Of a stretch of 64,000 bases of DNA, positions 8,839 through 17,859 are shown piece after piece; within the stretch, counting starts at the first letter, position 1; each line of letters starts with the position of its first letter. The notes under the pieces were generated by a model. It had not been told where the DNA came from and ran no database searches. It worked only from the letters and a program-made list of their open reading frames with translations. Source of the stretch: Gammaproteobacteria bacterium (GTDB lineage: Bacteria > Pseudomonadota > Gammaproteobacteria > Pseudomonadales > JAUIET01); NCBI GenBank assembly GCA_030431775.1, contig JAUIHW010000018.1, forward strand, positions 1 to 64,000. The letters run 5' to 3'. A program made the translations under genes and the position numbers.

Positions 8839-10650
8839 TTGAGTCAACCAAACAGCAAGCCGCTCACCATCGAAGACAGTGACAACCGGCCCCGTGGCAG
8901 CGCCAAATTATCGGTGTTCGCTGCATTATTTCGCTTTTTGTTGCCGTATCGCTGGCGCTTGTTCGGTGCTGCCACAGCCCTATTATTGACTGCGCTGATA
9001 ACCCTGTCCATCGGCCAGGGAGTGCGTCTTTTGATTGACGACGGCTTCCTTGCGGGCTCTGGAAGCCAGCTGAATTCTGCCGTGTCCTTAATCATGCTGC
9101 TGGCCGTCGCCATGGCAATCGGCAGTAGTATCCGCTTTTACCTGGTTTCTTGGCTGGGTGAACGAGTGTCCGCTGATTTGAGAAGCGCGGTGTTCGATCA
9201 CCTAATCGGCGTACAACCCAGCTACTTTGACACCAACTCCAGCGGAGAGATCATGTCCCGCTTGACCGCTGATACCACTATTCTCCAGACGGTTATCGGC
9301 AGTTCACTGAGCCTCGCCTTACGAAATGCGGTCACCCTGTTCGGCGCACTGATTATTTTGCTGGTCACCAATTTGAAGCTGACCGCCATCATCATTGCCA
9401 GCGTCCCGCTGGTATTGCTGCCAGTGATCCTGGTCGGTCGCCGAGTCAGACGATTGTCCCGTCAAAGCCAGGACAGTATCGCCGGTGTGGGACGCTATGC
9501 GGGTGAGGCTATCGTTAATATCAAGACAGTGCAGAGCTTCGCGCAGGAATCCACCGAACGTAACAACTTTGCGGCGGAAGTCGACCGTGCATTTTCAGTT
9601 GCGCGCCGCCGAATAGTTCAGCGTTCCTTCATGATCGCCATTGCAATCACAATTATGTTCGGTGGCTTGTGCGGTATGTTGTGGGCGGGCGGACATGATG
9701 TGATTAGTGGCGTCATGAGCGCCGGGGAACTGGGGGCATTCATGTTCTATGCTCTACTGGTTGGCATGGCCGTTGGAACATTGTCAGAGGTCTGGGGTGA
9801 TCTGCAGCGCGCTGCCGGCGCCGCAGAACGCCTGCTTGAGTTGCTGCAGGTACCCATCACCATTGGCGCCGACACTGCACACAGCACACCGGCGGAACAA
9901 CTCCCGGCCAGGGCCAACTTGCGAGAAATCACTTTTGCTTACCCGGCAAAACCGGACAAGCCGGCATTACAGGGCTTTTCACTCAATATTCCTGAAGGGC
10001 AGAGTCTGGCACTGGTGGGCCCATCAGGAGCGGGCAAATCGACCGTGTTTGAACTGTTGCAGCGTTTCTACGATCCGCAACAAGGGCTTGTTGAGTTTGG
10101 CGGCATTGACATCCGCCAGCTGGAACCCGCTCAATTGCGCCGGCAGATTGCCGTTGTAGCCCAGGAGCCGGCGTTGTTCAGCACCGATGTCGCGAGCAAT
10201 ATCCGCTACGCCCGCCCGTCCGCCAGCGACGAAGAATTGCTGGCCGCAGCCAGGGCCGCGCACGCCCATGATTTCATCATGCAGCTACCACAAGAATACA
10301 ACAGCCACCTCGGTGAGCGCGGAGTGCGGTTGTCCGGCGGACAACGCCAGCGAATCGCAATCGCCCGGGCGTTGCTGAAAAACCCACGCCTCCTGCTGCT
10401 CGACGAGGCTACCAGCTCGCTGGACGCTGAAAGCGAATATCAAATCCAGCTAGCGCTGCGGGAGATAATGCAAGACCGAACCACAATCATCATTGCGCAT
10501 CGCCTGGCAACAGTATTGCATGTTGACAGTATCGCCGTGCTTGATCAGGGTAAACTCGTGGCACAGGGCACGCACAACAGTCTGCTCAGCAGCTCGCCGC
10601 TTTACAAACGCCTTGCTGATTTACAGTTCCGGGAATCGAAAAATCACTAG
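8839..10650 (+). CDS. ABC exporter half-transporter (MsbA/BmrA-like fused permease-ATPase)
   Basis: 603 residues with a six-helix ABC transporter type 1 membrane domain (about 25-330) followed by the nucleotide-binding domain. This has Walker A GPSGAGKST, signature LSGGQRQR, Walker B LLLLDEATSSLD and the switch IIAHRLAT. It would work as a homodimer that exports a lipophilic compound or peptide using ATP; the substrate is unknown. It is less likely to be MsbA proper, because no lpxK lies beside it. The start is a TTG at 8839 with no clear Shine-Dalgarno. The stop codon TAG shares three bases with the stop codon of the convergent MFS gene (CTAG at 10647-10650). Confidence 0.88.
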   Translation: MSQPNSKPLTIEDSDNRPRGSAKLSVFAALFRFLLPYRWRLFGAATALLLTALITLSIGQGVRLLIDDGFLAGSGSQLNSAVSLIMLLAVAMAIGSSIRFYLVSWLGERVSADLRSAVFDHLIGVQPSYFDTNSSGEIMSRLTADTTILQTVIGSSLSLALRNAVTLFGALIILLVTNLKLTAIIIASVPLVLLPVILVGRRVRRLSRQSQDSIAGVGRYAGEAIVNIKTVQSFAQESTERNNFAAEVDRAFSVARRRIVQRSFMIAIAITIMFGGLCGMLWAGGHDVISGVMSAGELGAFMFYALLVGMAVGTLSEVWGDLQRAAGAAERLLELLQVPITIGADTAHSTPAEQLPARANLREITFAYPAKPDKPALQGFSLNIPEGQSLALVGPSGAGKSTVFELLQRFYDPQQGLVEFGGIDIRQLEPAQLRRQIAVVAQEPALFSTDVASNIRYARPSASDEELLAAARAAHAHDFIMQLPQEYNSHLGERGVRLSGGQRQRIAIARALLKNPRLLLLDEATSSLDAESEYQIQLALREIMQDRTTIIIAHRLATVLHVDSIAVLDQGKLVAQGTHNSLLSSSPLYKRLADLQFRESKNH

Positions 10651-12725
10651 CTCAGTGACTCAGGACGCTCACTCAAATCCGAGGATAGCTGTGCAAACTC
10701 CGGGTCGGCTGATCGCAAGCTGTCTATTACCAAAGATGCGCCGCGTGGAATGGCTTCGATGACGGCCGTCGCAATATCCACACCATGGTCCGGCAGCTGC
10801 TGCGAGAGCCTGGACACGAACTCACCGGCTCGCTGATAGGTATCCGGCGCGGGCGCACCCTCCTCTTGATGTTCGCGCAGCATTTCTCCGTAGACAGCTG
10901 CAATTTGGGGGGCGGCATCAGGGAGCGCTTCAGCCATGGCCCTGGCGAGTTCTCCCGACTGCTCGGGCACCAGGTCACCTAATGCCTTAACCACTTCACT
11001 AATCCAGTCTTCGCTGTGCTCATGCTCACGGTCAGCCGGCCGCATTTCATCAAGGCTTTCCGATAAAGTCTCCGCATAGGATTGGGCAAGCTCAACCACA
11101 TCCTCCGGAGCGGATTCCGCCATGGTTTCAGCGGCCGCCGCAAGCACATCCGCACCTGACTCCGGTGCTGCTCGGGTAATCGCCGTCACATAATCTGTCA
11201 GCTCTTCATCGTTGCGCTGAACAATCTGACGTATTATATCTGCTGCATATTCTGGTGAGTTCGAAGCTACCGCTTCGGCCAGTTCCAATTTCGAATCCGG
11301 CAATGCTCCACTCATCGCATTGAATAACCTGACTGCATTAACCCCATCAATTTGGGAAATTGCGCCGGCTAAGCGAGAGGCCTGAGCGGGTGACATCTCA
11401 CCCAGGGTTTTAGCGATATTCACCGCCAGTCCCGGATGGTTTTCAGCCACCGACAGCGCGTACTGCGCCTCTCTGCCAAACAGCTCTTCGGGGGAATGGA
11501 ATTCAGATCGTGGATCCAGCTCGATGGCATTACCGCCTTCATAGACCATTGGCACATAGCTTTCCTGATCTTCCACAGGCAGCGCTTCGCGCACCTGCAT
11601 GCGATAAAGAACGATCACCAGTAACAAGCCTTCCATGATTGCAAGGAACACGAATAACGCGTCGGCCCCATAATCCCTGATCACCAGAGACGACGCATAC
11701 GGTCCGACCATACTGCCCAGTGCATACACGGCAATAAGCCCGCCCATCGCGGCAACCATGTCTTTTTGCTGGAGCTTGTCAAAAGTCTCGGAGATTCCCA
11801 TTGGATACAGACAGGCCATTACCCCAACCGATAGTCCAACTGCCAGCATCATCAGAGCAAACTGTCCGGCGGCCGCAGCAAAGGGCACCGCAATGCCGGC
11901 TCCAGCACAAATCAGCAACAGAACCAGCATCAGTGTCCGTCGATCGATTCGGTCTGATAAGTAGCCCACTGGAAACTGTAGGGCCATTGCACCAAAGACC
12001 GCAGCCCCCATAAACTGGGACAAACGCAGGCCATCAATACCATAGTGACCACCAAACAACGGCAGCATATTCAATGAGCCCGAATACAACAGGCCACCGA
12101 ACAGGCAGGTAATAACCCCCAGCGGCGAGATGATGAACAGCTTCTTAAGCGGCATGTGTCCACCTTCCTCTATCGGCGGCCCGGCGGAACGGCTCATCAC
12201 CATGGGAATCACGGCAAAGGACATGACCATACCGGCCAGTACAAACAAGGTATTGCCTGTCGGGTCGGCCAGGTTCAGACCAAACTGGCCAATGAAAATT
12301 GCGCTCATCACCGAGATTTGATTGCTGGCCAGGATTCTTCCGCGAGTCTCCCGAGTGGCCACTCCACTTAACCAGCTGTCAATGGCTGTAAAGGCACAGG
12401 CGTTGCAAAAACCAAGCAGCATTCGCAAAAAACCCCACAGTATTGGGTCAGTGTAAAGGCCGCACCCCAGAATACTGATTGCAGAAAGAGCTGCGGTCGC
12501 GGCGAACATGCGAATATGGCCCGCGCGATTAATCAGATCTTTGCTGTACAGACCACCAGCAAGCATGCCCACGGCATACATGGATAGCACCAGGCCAATC
12601 GTATCCGGGCTCATCTGCTCCAGACCCATGCGAACCGGCAACAAAATACCGATCAGCCCGAAGCCCAGCATCAGGATAAAGCCGCTGATCAATGGCGACA
12701 GCAGAGAAGCCAGCGTACCAATCAT
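10647..12725 (-). CDS. YcaD-like MFS transporter with a long acidic helical-repeat tail
   Basis: 692 residues. The first 400 or so are a 12-helix major facilitator of the YcaD type (MLGFGLIGILLPVRM near the start, YLSDRIDRR loop). The remaining 290 residues are cytoplasmic, acidic and built of recurring helices each opened by a Pro-containing turn: HPGLAVNIA, SPEYAADII, APESGADVL, APEDVVELA, VPEQSGELA, LPDHGVDIA. These recur about every 20-35 residues. Ordinary members end after the transmembrane part, so the tail is an addition of unknown role, perhaps a docking or sensing module. The substrate is unknown. The gene is separate from the TauE-like gene upstream on the same strand (57 bases to its stop). 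Confidence 0.85.
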   Translation of the reverse strand: MIGTLASLLSPLISGFILMLGFGLIGILLPVRMGLEQMSPDTIGLVLSMYAVGMLAGGLYSKDLINRAGHIRMFAATAALSAISILGCGLYTDPILWGFLRMLLGFCNACAFTAIDSWLSGVATRETRGRILASNQISVMSAIFIGQFGLNLADPTGNTLFVLAGMVMSFAVIPMVMSRSAGPPIEEGGHMPLKKLFIISPLGVITCLFGGLLYSGSLNMLPLFGGHYGIDGLRLSQFMGAAVFGAMALQFPVGYLSDRIDRRTLMLVLLLICAGAGIAVPFAAAAGQFALMMLAVGLSVGVMACLYPMGISETFDKLQQKDMVAAMGGLIAVYALGSMVGPYASSLVIRDYGADALFVFLAIMEGLLLVIVLYRMQVREALPVEDQESYVPMVYEGGNAIELDPRSEFHSPEELFGREAQYALSVAENHPGLAVNIAKTLGEMSPAQASRLAGAISQIDGVNAVRLFNAMSGALPDSKLELAEAVASNSPEYAADIIRQIVQRNDEELTDYVTAITRAAPESGADVLAAAAETMAESAPEDVVELAQSYAETLSESLDEMRPADREHEHSEDWISEVVKALGDLVPEQSGELARAMAEALPDAAPQIAAVYGEMLREHQEEGAPAPDTYQRAGEFVSRLSQQLPDHGVDIATAVIEAIPRGASLVIDSLRSADPEFAQLSSDLSERPESLS

Positions 12726-12782
12726 GGGGCAGCTAATGAGTCAGCTAGTGAATGGGTCATATAAACAGCCAAACTCCGATGC

Positions 12783-13544
12783 TTAAAAAAACAGCAACTT
12801 GATGATAAACACAATCAGTATGGCATTGAACAGCAGACGGATTGTGTTATCACCGCGGTCGATACTAACCCTGGCACCCAGCCAACCACCCAGCGAGTTA
12901 CCCAGCGCCAGGCACAAGCCAAGCATCCACAGTATTTCCACCTGGGATGCAAATACCAACAAAGCAGCAATGGTATACACCAAAACTACGAACACCTTGT
13001 GCATATTGACTCTTACCAGGTCCAGACCCAGCACCCGATGTAAAATCGGCATGATCAGGAAGCCCACGCCAAGTTGAATAAAGCCACCCCAAAGCCCGGC
13101 GCCGAACATACACAGATGACCAAGCCACCAGCGCCGGCGAGTCAGCGTGAGTGACTGCTGACCAGCAGCGGGTTCACTGTGACCACCCACTCCCGTCGCC
13201 ATCAGAACCATCACAGCGATCATGATGATGGCAACGGTTGCTTCAAACAGCTCACCATCAAGACGTGCCCCTATGCTCGCCCCAATGACCGCACCGGGCA
13301 GGGCTGCGCCAGCCAATGACAGACTGAGTTTGAAATCCGAATAGCCGCGCCGAAAAAAAGTCGTCACGGCAACGGCATTCTGAGCCAGAATGGCAATGCG
13401 GTTGGTACCATTAGCCGCTGGACCAGGCACCCCCAGAAAAAGCATCACAGGTACGGTCAGCAACGAGCCACCACCGGCGACCACATTCATAAATCCGCCA
13501 GCGGTTCCGGCAACAAACAGCAAAGCCAGCTGCCAAATTTCCAT
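12783..13544 (-). CDS. TauE/SafE-family membrane exporter
   Basis: 253 residues with about eight transmembrane helices and the paired TauE/SafE halves: GTAGGFMNVVAGGGSLLTVPVML in the first and a GFIQLGVGFLIMP-like repeat in the second. The glycine-rich GG.N..AGGG motif is the family hallmark. Members export sulfite, sulfoacetate or other organic anions. The frame is open to 13610 and would then overlap the upstream MFS gene by 26 bases. I chose the ATG at 13544 because it begins right before the first hydrophobic helix. It probably shares a transcript with the MFS gene at 13585-14847. Confidence 0.83.
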   Translation of the reverse strand: MEIWQLALLFVAGTAGGFMNVVAGGGSLLTVPVMLFLGVPGPAANGTNRIAILAQNAVAVTTFFRRGYSDFKLSLSLAGAALPGAVIGASIGARLDGELFEATVAIIMIAVMVLMATGVGGHSEPAAGQQSLTLTRRRWWLGHLCMFGAGLWGGFIQLGVGFLIMPILHRVLGLDLVRVNMHKVFVVLVYTIAALLVFASQVEILWMLGLCLALGNSLGGWLGARVSIDRGDNTIRLLFNAILIVFIIKLLFF

Positions 13545-13584
13545 TACGCGGCCCACCGTAAAATGCGCTGCTTTGTGAAACGGT

Positions 13585-14847
13585 TCATCGCTGTCTGCAC
13601 TCCTGCTCACCCGGGATTGGCTCGGGGGCTGTATCCTGCTGCATGTTCTCCTGGCGTTGCAACTCCAGCAGCAATGCCAAAGTCACCAGGCTCAGTACCG
13701 GAACGGCCAGTACTGCAAGCAGCAACAGGCTGAATGGCAGGCCATGGGTATCCACCAACCAGCCCAGCACCGGACCAAAACCGATGAACAGACCGCGAAT
13801 CGCCAGGTTCAGCACCGAATTGATAGTGGCCCGAAACGTGGCTTCTACACGGCGATTGAGCGCATCGAACAATATGACCGAGTTCACTCCGCGGCACAAT
13901 GGAAACAGCAGAGCGCAGACAATAGCCGCGTAGCCAGGCAAACCCACCATACCCAGCAGCGCGACACACGGTAGCGCTGCGATAATGACCAGTAATTGAC
14001 GGGCTCCAAAAAAACCTTCCAGCCAGACCGCAAAACGGGCACTGAACGCACGCAGCGTACAGTGTAGCGCCCACAAAAACCCGAACATTTCCAGTGGAAT
14101 GTTACGCCACTCCCAGAAGGGCTGAAACGTCCAGAAGGCGAGCAAGGCAATCAAGCCAAAGGCAACTGTGTTGACCGCAACCCAGAAAACCAGACGGTCA
14201 CCAAAAATCAGCGTCGTGGCAATTTTTCGGGCATTTTCGCTGTGCCCGAACTCACTGATCAAACGGGGTGGTTCAACCAGGCTCAGGGCAAGCAAAACCG
14301 GAGGCAGCCCAACCAGCAATTGCAGGCCGAGCAGCACTTCAAACGCCAGGCCTGTGTCTAATAACAGAAACACAGCGCTGGCTGCCACAGCGGCCAGTGC
14401 TTCGGCTGCCGAAGTGAAGCTCACCAGATTGCCGACTGATGCCGGCAAGCGAAATCGAGCGCTGAGCTTTTGCAAGGCCAACTGGGAATCGAACAGCAAT
14501 GCCATATCGGCTCCTGAGCTGAGACTAATGGCTATGCCAGCCACAATTTCAAACACCAGAAAATCCGTAAATGTGCTCGCGTTATACAAACAGGCATAGG
14601 ACAGCAGCATGAACAAAGCTGAGGCGAGCAAACTGAATTTACGGCCTAGCAAATCAGCCAGATAGCCTGAAGGGACTTCGCAGATCGCAACCGTAATGGC
14701 AAAAACGGCTTGGGTTTGCAATATTTCGGCCATAGACAGGCCCTTGCCCATCAATAGGGGCACAAAAACAGGGATGACCAGTTGTAATGCATTGAAGAAA
14801 CCCAACGCATAGATCTTTACAATATTCGCGAGCAGGGCGCGTTCCAT
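13585..14847 (-). CDS. MFS transporter
   Basis: A 420-residue, 12-helix major facilitator protein with the inter-helix motif GYLADLLGRKFSLL after helix 2, which marks the family. A strong AAGGAAGG Shine-Dalgarno lies about 5 bases before the ATG. No substrate can be assigned; drug or metabolite export is the usual role of such unplaced members. The downstream TauE-like gene follows within about 40 bases, or overlaps if its upstream start is used, so the two are probably cotranscribed. Confidence 0.83.
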   Translation of the reverse strand: MERALLANIVKIYALGFFNALQLVIPVFVPLLMGKGLSMAEILQTQAVFAITVAICEVPSGYLADLLGRKFSLLASALFMLLSYACLYNASTFTDFLVFEIVAGIAISLSSGADMALLFDSQLALQKLSARFRLPASVGNLVSFTSAAEALAAVAASAVFLLLDTGLAFEVLLGLQLLVGLPPVLLALSLVEPPRLISEFGHSENARKIATTLIFGDRLVFWVAVNTVAFGLIALLAFWTFQPFWEWRNIPLEMFGFLWALHCTLRAFSARFAVWLEGFFGARQLLVIIAALPCVALLGMVGLPGYAAIVCALLFPLCRGVNSVILFDALNRRVEATFRATINSVLNLAIRGLFIGFGPVLGWLVDTHGLPFSLLLLAVLAVPVLSLVTLALLLELQRQENMQQDTAPEPIPGEQECRQR

Positions 14848-14902
14848 TTTTCCTTCCTTTTCTCTGCTGTAGACCCAATCCGGCTAAACAAACCCCAAAA
14901 CG

Positions 14903-14938
14903 AAAAAACCCCCGGGAACAAAGTTCACGGGGGTTTTT
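14903..14938. terminator. Bidirectional rho-independent terminator
   Basis: CCCCCG.GAAC (14909-14919) pairs with GTTC.CGGGGG (14923-14933) around a three-base loop with one mismatched pair. It is flanked by six A residues on the left and five T residues on the right, so both strands read as stem plus U tract. On the minus strand it lies 16 bases after the stop of the possible 48-residue ORF and behind lon. Confidence 0.88.
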
Positions 14939-14954
14939 GCTGAATCAATTTGAC

Positions 14955-15101
14955 TTAACTAAAAACGTCCCCCGAAGGCAGCACAACCTGTTTGCTGATG
15001 GTCACGCGAAATTCTGCATGGCGCAGAGCACGCATTGCCGACCACTGCCCCTGACAGCCCGATGTGCTGGTCATTACCTTCTGTTGTAATGTTGAATTCA
15101 T
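14955..15101 (-). CDS. Possible 48-residue small protein downstream of lon
   Basis: An ATG-to-TAA frame of 48 residues lies in the 334-base space between lon and the MFS gene. The peptide runs from MNSTLQQKVM to LPSGDVFS and has one Cys, two Arg-rich turns and no membrane helix. A GGAAGG sits about 13 bases before the ATG, farther than ideal. The frame ends 16 bases before a strong terminator on the same strand, the arrangement expected of a real last gene. I recognise no family, and the frame could be chance or the remnant of a larger gene. Nothing else in this gap looks functional. Confidence 0.35.
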   Translation of the reverse strand: MNSTLQQKVMTSTSGCQGQWSAMRALRHAEFRVTISKQVVLPSGDVFS

Positions 15102-15181
15102 AAAAAAGGGCGAACCTTCCAAATCAAGGGCTAAGTGTGGACCATTCCATGTGGCAGCGCAAGCGCACTTTTCAGGTTTTT

Positions 15182-17593
15182 TTACTTACCGAAGACAGAT
15201 TCGAATACTTCATCAAAATGCTCAACAAAGTGAACCGTTAGCCCCTGTCGAAGATAATCGGGCAACTCCTCAAACGCGCTTCGGCAAGCTGCGGGGAGAA
15301 TAAGCTCTTTAATGGCACTGCGCCGCGCCGCTATGACTTTTTCCCGAATCCCTCCTACCGCAAGCACCTGCCCGGTCAAAGTAAGTTCGCCAGTCATTGC
15401 CAGCGGTCTGGGGACCTTGCGATTACGTGCCAGCGAAACCAGGGCCGTTGCCATGGTGATGCCCGCGCTCGGCCCATCTTTGGGCGTAGCACCTTCAGGC
15501 ACGTGTAAATGAATATAGGATTTATCAAAAAAATCCAGATCACATTGATAATGCGCCAAATTTGAAATCACATAACTGAGCGCGATATCAGCCGATTCGC
15601 GCATCACTTCGCCCAGCTTGCCGGTAATCTTGAATCCCCGGTTATTGGTATGAACCCGTGTGGCTTCAATTGGCAGAGTCGCACCGCCCATATTGGTCCA
15701 GGCCAGGCCTGTGACCACACCCACCCCGGAAATTTTCCGCTCGGCGCGGAAGCTGGGTGGACCGAGGTACTCTTCCAGATTGTCTTTACTGACACTGATT
15801 CGCAGCTCCGGGTCATCAAGCAGTTTTACTACCGCCTTGCGTACAATACGCTTCAGCTGCTTCTCCAGATTGCGCACGCCGGCTTCCCGAGCATAGCCCT
15901 CTATCACGGCACGCAGCGCTCCCTTATTGATTCGCAGCTGCCGTGATTTCACGCCGGCGGAGGCAAGCGCCTTGGGCCACAGATGATTGCGTGCAATCGA
16001 CAGCTTTTCTTCGGTGATATAGCCAGCCAGTCGAATGGTTTCCATACGATCGAGTAAGGGTCCTGGAATCGTATCCAGCTGATTCGCGGTACAAATGAAC
16101 AGCACCTTGGAAAGATCTATCGGCAGGTCAATATAGTGGTCTCTGAACTCCGTGTTTTGTTCAGGGTCCAGAACTTCCAGCAGTGCCGACGCCGGGTCGC
16201 CCTGATAAGATGCACCTACCTTGTCTATTTCATCAAGCATGATGACAGGGTTGGATACCCCGACCTGCTTAAGTGCCTGTACAAACTTTCCAGGCATGGC
16301 ACCGATATAGGTTCTTCGATGCCCTTTGATCTCGGCCTCGTCTCGCATTCCGCCCAGGCTGAACCGATAGAACTCCCTGCCAAGCGCATCAGCAATCGAT
16401 CGCCCGATGGAAGTCTTACCCACTCCGGGCGGGCCTACCAGCAACAATATGGAGCCAGCAATTTCACCTTTGAATACGCCCACCGCCAGAAACTCCCTGA
16501 TTCGCTCCTTAACATCGGCCAGGCCGTCATGATGCTTGTCTAGCACTACGGTGGCATGACTCAGGTCCAGGTGGTCTTCCGAGGTGACTCCCCAGGGTAC
16601 CGAGGTAACCCAATCGAGATAGTTGCGGGTGACACCGTATTCCGGAGAACCGGAATCCAGCATTGAGAGTTTATTCAACTCCTCATCAATTCGCTGCTGC
16701 GCGTGCTCGGGAACGCTGAGCTTGTCCAGCCTTTGACGGAACTGGTCCGCATCCGCCGTGCGATCGTCTTTGGTGATACCCAGTTCTTTCTGGATTATTT
16801 TCAATTGCTCGCGCAGGAAGAATTCGCGCTGGTTTTCATTGACCTGTTCATTGATCCGCTTGGTGATCGAAGTTTGCAATTCCGCCACTTCCATTTCATG
16901 GCGCAGCAACACCAGCACTTTTTCCATGCGCTCGAGCAATGGCAGGGTTTCCAGAATATCCTGCAATTCCTCTCCCTTAGCGGTGGTAATCGCTGCTGCA
17001 AAATCCGTCAGTGGCGACGGCTCATTCGGGCTGAAGCGGCTCAGGTAATTCTTCAACTCCTCGGTGTACAGTGGATTCAGCGGCAAAAGGTCTTTGATCG
17101 CCTTGACGATCGACATCGCATAGGCCTTGATGTTGTCATCGCTGGCAGACGCCACTTCCGGATAATGCACCTTGGCGATCAGTGGGGGTTCAGCATTGAA
17201 CCAGTGCTGGATTCGAAAGCGTCGAACCCCCTGGGCAACGAATTGCAAATTGTTTTCATCCGCCACAATGTTATGCACTTTAACCACACAGCCAATCTCG
17301 GGCAGCTCATCCGCCAACACCTCATCAGGATCATGGTCACCCACGTACACCAGACCGAGAGCCGCATGTGGTGTTTTGCTCACCCGACGCAAGGTTTCTT
17401 TCCAACGTGCCTTGTTCACCAGCACTGGCTGAATCTGTGCCGGAAAGAATGGTCGCCCTGCTATCGGGAGGATGTACAGTTTGTCCGGAAGAACATCGTC
17501 TTGGCGGGCCAGGTTGTGACCGCCCGCCGTGGGTTCGACCTCTACTATCGTGCTATTGGCCAATTCACTTTCCAGTTCGTTGCGATCGCTCAT
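15182..17593 (-). CDS. lon: ATP-dependent Lon protease
   Basis: 803 residues: an N-terminal LON substrate-binding domain (from about 38), a coiled middle, an AAA+ module with GPPGVGKTS and the EIDKVG box, and a C-terminal serine protease domain. Its catalytic dyad is Ser709 (KDGPSAG) and Lys752 (GGIREKV), 43 residues apart as in E. coli Lon (679/722). It degrades misfolded and regulatory proteins in the cytosol. The extended acidic N terminus and LPDKLYILPI.GRPFFPAQ resemble the second Lon paralogue of pseudomonads (AsrA) more than the classical Lon beside clpX. This is from memory, and no clp genes are near. A heat-shock promoter lies immediately upstream. Confidence 0.93.
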   Translation of the reverse strand: MSDRNELESELANSTIVEVEPTAGGHNLARQDDVLPDKLYILPIAGRPFFPAQIQPVLVNKARWKETLRRVSKTPHAALGLVYVGDHDPDEVLADELPEIGCVVKVHNIVADENNLQFVAQGVRRFRIQHWFNAEPPLIAKVHYPEVASASDDNIKAYAMSIVKAIKDLLPLNPLYTEELKNYLSRFSPNEPSPLTDFAAAITTAKGEELQDILETLPLLERMEKVLVLLRHEMEVAELQTSITKRINEQVNENQREFFLREQLKIIQKELGITKDDRTADADQFRQRLDKLSVPEHAQQRIDEELNKLSMLDSGSPEYGVTRNYLDWVTSVPWGVTSEDHLDLSHATVVLDKHHDGLADVKERIREFLAVGVFKGEIAGSILLLVGPPGVGKTSIGRSIADALGREFYRFSLGGMRDEAEIKGHRRTYIGAMPGKFVQALKQVGVSNPVIMLDEIDKVGASYQGDPASALLEVLDPEQNTEFRDHYIDLPIDLSKVLFICTANQLDTIPGPLLDRMETIRLAGYITEEKLSIARNHLWPKALASAGVKSRQLRINKGALRAVIEGYAREAGVRNLEKQLKRIVRKAVVKLLDDPELRISVSKDNLEEYLGPPSFRAERKISGVGVVTGLAWTNMGGATLPIEATRVHTNNRGFKITGKLGEVMRESADIALSYVISNLAHYQCDLDFFDKSYIHLHVPEGATPKDGPSAGITMATALVSLARNRKVPRPLAMTGELTLTGQVLAVGGIREKVIAARRSAIKELILPAACRSAFEELPDYLRQGLTVHFVEHFDEVFESVFGK

Positions 17594-17626
17594 ATCTCAT
17601 CGGGGTAAATGCGCTGTAAACCGGGT

Positions 17627-17655
17627 AAATTGGGCCGTTCATCCCACTTTTCAAG
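17627..17655 (-). promoter_or_regulatory. Predicted sigma-32 (heat-shock) promoter of lon
   Basis: Read on the minus strand, CTTGAAAA (17655-17648) is followed after 13 bases by CCCAATTT (17634-17627). This matches the RpoH consensus CTTGAAA / CCCCATnT in sequence and spacing. The transcript would start near 17620, giving a leader of about 27 bases before the lon ATG. Confidence 0.7.
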
Positions 17656-17859
17656 CGGTTGTTGCGCCTGGAAAACCGTGATTCTGCAAAAGCGGGCAAT
17701 TATTGATCAAAAACTGCGCAAAAAAAGTAATCCTGTCTATACTTTTTTAAGTGGATATAAGGCCTGGCATCGAGCGGGTAAAAACCACGCTGGGGTCAAT
17801 GAAGGCCCGTTGTTTGTAGACCTTTAGTGTTTTTATCGTTAGAAAATTAGAAAATACGC

